DNA of 64,000 nucleotides, taken from Oryzobacter faecalis (GTDB lineage Bacteria; Actinomycetota; Actinomycetes; Actinomycetales; Dermatophilaceae). A program made the position numbers and the translations under genes. The DNA lies in NCBI RefSeq assembly GCF_046764005.1, contig NZ_JBKOFW010000002.1, positions 372,001-436,000 on the forward strand, written 5' to 3'. The notes beneath the pieces were generated by a model, which saw nothing but the letters and a program-made list of their open reading frames with translations, did no database searches and was not told the origin of the DNA. Below, piece by piece: positions 59,779 to 64,000 of this stretch (position 1 is the stretch's first letter; each line of letters starts with the position of its first letter).

Positions 59779-60552
59779 TCAGCCCACCTCGCCGCGCGGC
59801 GTCGCCGCCCAGGGCGCCCAGCCGCCCTCGGGCTGCGCGAGCCGGTCGGCGACGACGCGCAGGGTCGCGAGCTCGTGGCCGTAGCCGAGGTGGCTCGCCG
59901 TGACCTCGACGTTCTCGGTGTGGTCGGCCGGCTCGGAGACGCAGCACTCCCACGCGACGATGCCGTCGTTGCGGCTGTAGATGCACGTCGTCGGCACGGG
60001 GAGCGGCGCGGCACGGGCGGCGCGCGCCTCCTCGGTGAAGAGGGCGTCCGTGTGCCGTCCGCGGTTGAGCAGCTGGTAGACCCGCCACGCCCGCGTCGAC
60101 TCGGGGTGCCCGCGGAACGGGCTGCCGAGGGTGATGACCGAGCGCGTGTAGTGGGGGAGCGCCCGGGCCATCTCGCGGGCGTAGATGCCGCCCGCGCTCC
60201 AGCCGACGAGGCTCACCCGTCGGCCGTAGCGGTCGTGGACCTCGAGGAGGAGGTCCTGGAGCGCCTCGCCGAGACCGGGGTGGACGCCGAGGTTGCGGCC
60301 CTGGCGCCAGTCGTGGGTGCGGTACCCGAGGCGGCGCAGGTGCGCCCGAAGGAAGACCGTCGACTCCGGTCCGGCGAGGAAGCCGGGCAGGACGATGACC
60401 GGGTGCCCGTCGCCGCGGGGCCACTCCTGCAGGTCGCGGGTGCGGACCGCCGCCGTCGCGAGCTCGAGCGCCGTCCGCCACTCGCGCCGCGCCATCCGGG
60501 CCGTCGGCGCGAGCACGCCGTCGGCGACGGGGAGGTCGGTCGGCCCGGGCAT
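59779..60552 (-). CDS. alpha/beta-fold hydrolase (lipase/esterase-like)
   Basis: A 257-residue soluble serine hydrolase. Seen: PVIVLPGFLAGPESTVFLRAHLRRLGYRTHDW, the nucleophile elbow GWSAGG, then SRNDGIVAW (catalytic Asp) and SHLGYGHE (catalytic His). The LPGFLAG start recalls the triacylglycerol lipase/PGAP1-like group. Directly followed by the WS/DGAT gene (gap six bases), so it may hydrolyse or remodel the lipids that enzyme makes. ATG at 60552 follows AAGGAG. Confidence 0.88.
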   Translation of the reverse strand: MPGPTDLPVADGVLAPTARMARREWRTALELATAAVRTRDLQEWPRGDGHPVIVLPGFLAGPESTVFLRAHLRRLGYRTHDWRQGRNLGVHPGLGEALQDLLLEVHDRYGRRVSLVGWSAGGIYAREMARALPHYTRSVITLGSPFRGHPESTRAWRVYQLLNRGRHTDALFTEEARAARAAPLPVPTTCIYSRNDGIVAWECCVSEPADHTENVEVTASHLGYGHELATLRVVADRLAQPEGGWAPWAATPRGEVG

Positions 60553-60719
60553 CGCGCGCTCCTTCTGCCGGGCGCCGCGAGGCCGTGCTGCCGGGTCGCG
60601 ACGGTGCGAGGTGGACAGAGGTCGCAGTGTGACAGACGGCGACCCCCCGCGGGAGACCTCCGCGCGGTGGTTCGTCCGCCACCCGAGCCATCCTCGGCGG
60701 ACGGATCTACCGTGGAGGC

Positions 60720-62117
<1,398 letters not shown>

Positions 62118-62130
62118 CCCGCCCGCTCTC

Positions 62131-62196
62131 CCTCACGGCGAACGTGGGTGAAGATCGTCGGCCCACCGACGATCTTCACCCACGTTCGCCGTGAGG
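62131..62196. repeat. 66-bp palindrome, family B copy 2, between convergent genes
   Basis: Perfect 31-bp arms (62131-62161 and 62166-62196) with a 4-base loop. The inner arm core GAACGTGGGTGAAGATCG matches family B copy 1 at 30429-30480. Lies between fumC (stop 62117) and the VOC gene (stop 62212), so could terminate both transcripts. Confidence 0.85.
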
Positions 62197-62211
62197 GGAG
62201 GGGGGCCGAGG

Positions 62212-62610
62212 TCAGCCGGCGGCGCGGAGGCCGCCCTCGTCCTCGACCGCGACCGGCGCGGCGGCCTGCGCGTGGGAGAGGACGTTGACGACGTTGCCGC
62301 CCTCGTCGCGGACGAAGAAGCGCCGCACACCCCACGGCTCGGTCGTCAGGGGGTGGACGATCTCCAGGCCCAGCTCGAGGGCTCGCTCGTGGGCGAGGTC
62401 GACGTCGTCGACGTCGAGCGACAGGTCGGGGTTGCAGGCGGCCGTCGCGTCCTCGTGCATGACCGAGATCTGCGGCCCCTCGGGCGCCCCGAGGGTCGCG
62501 ACCCAGCCGAGGTCCATGACGACGTCGAGGCCGAGGACGTCGCGGAAGACGGCGACGGCTCGGGCGACGTCGGGCACCGAGAGGACCGGCACCGCACGGT
62601 TCAGCTGCAC
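62212..62610 (-). CDS. VOC family protein
   Basis: A 132-residue glyoxalase/bleomycin-resistance-fold protein. Seen: LNRAVPVLSVPDVARAVAVFRDVLGLDVVMDLGW, the first beta-alpha-beta unit, DLSLDVDDVDLAHERALELGLEIVHPLTTEPWGVRRFFVRDEGGNVVNVLSH, the second unit. The C-terminus is alanine-rich. Start taken as GTG at 62610 for the best family fit; GTG at 62625 is an alternative. Substrate unknown. Same strand as the SNF2 gene upstream, 83 bases from it. Confidence 0.85.
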   Translation of the reverse strand: MQLNRAVPVLSVPDVARAVAVFRDVLGLDVVMDLGWVATLGAPEGPQISVMHEDATAACNPDLSLDVDDVDLAHERALELGLEIVHPLTTEPWGVRRFFVRDEGGNVVNVLSHAQAAAPVAVEDEGGLRAAG

Positions 62611-62693
62611 CGGCCCACCGAACACCCTCTCGGGCGTCTGTGCAAGCGGGAGCCCGTTCTCGTGCGGGGCCCGGGCGCGTCGCGGCGCACGTC

Positions 62694-64000
62694 TCAGGGC
62701 TCGAGCAGCGCCCTCAGGTCGTCGGCGGTGAGGGCCGAGGACAGCGCCGAGCCCTCGTCGACGACCTTGGTGAACAGGTCGCGCTTGCGCTGCTGCAGGG
62801 CGACGACCTTCTCCTCGATCGTGTCGCGCGAGACGAGCCGGTAGACGTTGACGGGCCGGGTCTGCCCGATGCGGTGGGTGCGGTCGACGGCCTGCGCCTC
62901 GGCGGCGGGGTTCCACCACGGGTCGAGGACGAAGACGTAGTCGGCCTCGGTGAGGGTGAGCCCGAACCCGCCCGCCTTGAGCGAGATGAGGAAGACCGGC
63001 GCCTCGCCCTCGCGGAAGGCGGCGATGCGCTCGCCGCGGTTGCGGGTGGACCCGTCGAGGTACTCGTACGCGATGCCCTCGGCCTCCAGCCGCTCGCGCA
63101 CGAGCCGCAGGAACCCGGTGAACTGGCTGAACACGAGCGCCCGGTGCCCCTCGTCGGCGAGCTCGCCGACCTGCTCGACGAGTGTCTCGACCTTGGCCGA
63201 GGTCGCGAGCCCGGCGTAGGCGTCGTCGACGAGCGAGGGGTCGAGGGCGAGCTGGCGCAGCACCGTGAGCCCGCGGAGGATGGCGATGCGGTTGCCCTGG
63301 ACGTCGTCGATGAGCCCGAGGAGGCGCTGCCGCTCGCGCTGGAGGTGCCGGTCGTAGACGGCCCGGTGCCGGGGGTGGAGGTCGACCGAGAGCACCTGCT
63401 CCTGCTTCGGCGGCAGCTCGGTGGCGACGGCCTCCTTGGTGCGCCGCAGCATGAGGGGCCTGATCCGCCGGCGCAGGGCGGCGAGCCGCTCGGCGTCGCC
63501 GTCGCGCTCGATGGGGGTGGCCCAGCGCTCGCGGAACAGGGCCGGTCGCGGGTGCAGGCCGGGGGCGACGATCGACAGCAGCGACCAGAGGTCCATGAGG
63601 GAGTTCTCGAGCGGGGTGCCGGTGATGGCGAACTTCGCCTGCGCCGAGAGCCGCCGCACCGCCTGGTAGGTCTTGGCCTGGTGGTTCTTGACGAACTGCG
63701 CCTCGTCGAGGACGACCGCACCCCAGGAGCGCGACCGCCACACCGTCTCGTCGATCCGGGCGACCGCGTACGACGTGATGACGACCTGCGCCCCCTCGAC
63801 GGTCGCCGCCAGCGACTCGCGCGCCTTGGCCCGGGTGCGGTCGACGACGACGGTGCGCAGCGACGGCGCGAACCGCTCGGCCTCCCCGGCCCACGTCGAG
63901 AGCACCGACGTGGGGGCGACGACGAGCACCGGGTCGGTGAGCTCGCCGCGCTCGTGCGCCCGCAGCACCATCGCGAGCATCTGGAGGGTCTTGCCCAGGC
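62694..64000 (-). CDS. SNF2/SWI2 family DEAD/DEAH helicase (5' part beyond window)
   Basis: C-terminal half of a RapA/HepA-like SNF2 ATPase, cut by the right edge. The edge falls in motif I, LGKTLQMLAMV (Walker A lysine). Then DEAQ (motif II) in VVLDEAQFVKNH, TGTPLENSLMDLWSL (motif III), VFSQFTGFLRLVRERLEAEG, LISLKAGGFGLTLTEADYV (motif V) and RTHRIGQTRPVNVYRLV (motif VI). The last 30 residues are helical. Such proteins remodel nucleoprotein or recycle RNA polymerase in bacteria. An N-terminal SWIM or SNF2_N part should lie beyond the window. Confidence 0.94.
   Translation of the reverse strand, partial: LGKTLQMLAMVLRAHERGELTDPVLVVAPTSVLSTWAGEAERFAPSLRTVVVDRTRAKARESLAATVEGAQVVITSYAVARIDETVWRSRSWGAVVLDEAQFVKNHQAKTYQAVRRLSAQAKFAITGTPLENSLMDLWSLLSIVAPGLHPRPALFRERWATPIERDGDAERLAALRRRIRPLMLRRTKEAVATELPPKQEQVLSVDLHPRHRAVYDRHLQRERQRLLGLIDDVQGNRIAILRGLTVLRQLALDPSLVDDAYAGLATSAKVETLVEQVGELADEGHRALVFSQFTGFLRLVRERLEAEGIAYEYLDGSTRNRGERIAAFREGEAPVFLISLKAGGFGLTLTEADYVFVLDPWWNPAAEAQAVDRTHRIGQTRPVNVYRLVSRDTIEEKVVALQQRKRDLFTKVVDEGSALSSALTADDLRALLEP

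Noticed and set aside
58280..60691. 803-codon minus-strand frame through the WS/DGAT and hydrolase genes
   Set aside because: Out of frame with both enzymes, which have all catalytic motifs in their own frames.

Overview
The window is very GC-rich and densely packed, with many GTG starts, short intergenic gaps and repeated GTGA/ATGA stop-start overlaps. F420-linked enzymes, DUF222/HNH and DUF2277 proteins, an ECF42 sigma factor and a heterodimeric-type lycopene cyclase point to an actinobacterium. My inference is a member of the Micrococcales, probably close to the Intrasporangiaceae. Nothing looks like phage or plasmid; this is chromosome with a few accessory patches. Both edges cut genes: a TRZ/ATZ-type amidohydrolase on the left and a SNF2-type helicase on the right.

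Layout. 1-10.9 kb: methylthioadenosine salvage pair (deaminase plus a phosphorylase with 6-oxopurine-type pocket residues), a gamma-glutamyltransferase-like enzyme, a large secreted subtilase, a MATE exporter, an AlkD-type DNA glycosylase, a CoA-transferase and DUF2277. 10.9-16.9 kb: dnaB behind a leader rich in DnaA-box-like 9-mers, a secreted GH16 glycosidase with four C-terminal repeats, a DUF1918/DUF1876 protein and a second subtilase. 16.9-28.4 kb: spermidine-synthase-like membrane protein, sterol-desaturase-like hydroxylase, a convergent pair of carboxylate-amine ligases (GCS2 family and PGM1-related ATP-grasp), DUF72, a frameshifted NUC1 nuclease, small enzymes and glpD. 28.5-31.2 kb: a DUF222/HNH gene with a 99-bp tandem repeat array upstream.

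31.2-37.7 kb: ECF42 sigma factor with its DGPF partner, a short-chain dehydrogenase with a deazaflavin enzyme, a TetR-DUF429 fusion and a divergently transcribed oxidoreductase with two matching operator palindromes. 37.7-44.2 kb: dctA with a divergent CitA/CitB-type two-component system, the 5-oxoprolinase genes pxpABC, and a cold-shock protein. 44.4-55.3 kb: a carotenoid locus. crtE, crtI, a crtB-idi fusion, two lycopene-cyclase subunits, a crtT-like methyltransferase and a crtU-like desaturase lie head to tail with overlapping codons, probably making an aromatic (isorenieratene-type) carotenoid. A Rieske protein converges on one end. On the other side are an FAD oxidoreductase and an internally deleted photolyase/cryptochrome remnant. 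55.3-64 kb: a protein with four cold-shock domains, a secreted endonuclease/exonuclease/phosphatase protein, a lipase-like hydrolase coupled to a wax ester/diacylglycerol acyltransferase, fumC, VOC proteins and the SNF2 helicase.

A recurring non-coding theme is long, near-perfect palindromes in gaps between genes. Two sequence families each occur twice (8.4/37.6 kb and 30.4/62.1 kb). The likely highlights are the crtB-idi fusion and aromatic carotenoid locus, the tetra-CSD protein, the palindrome families, the TetR-DUF429 fusion with its operators, the ligase pair and the photolyase relic.
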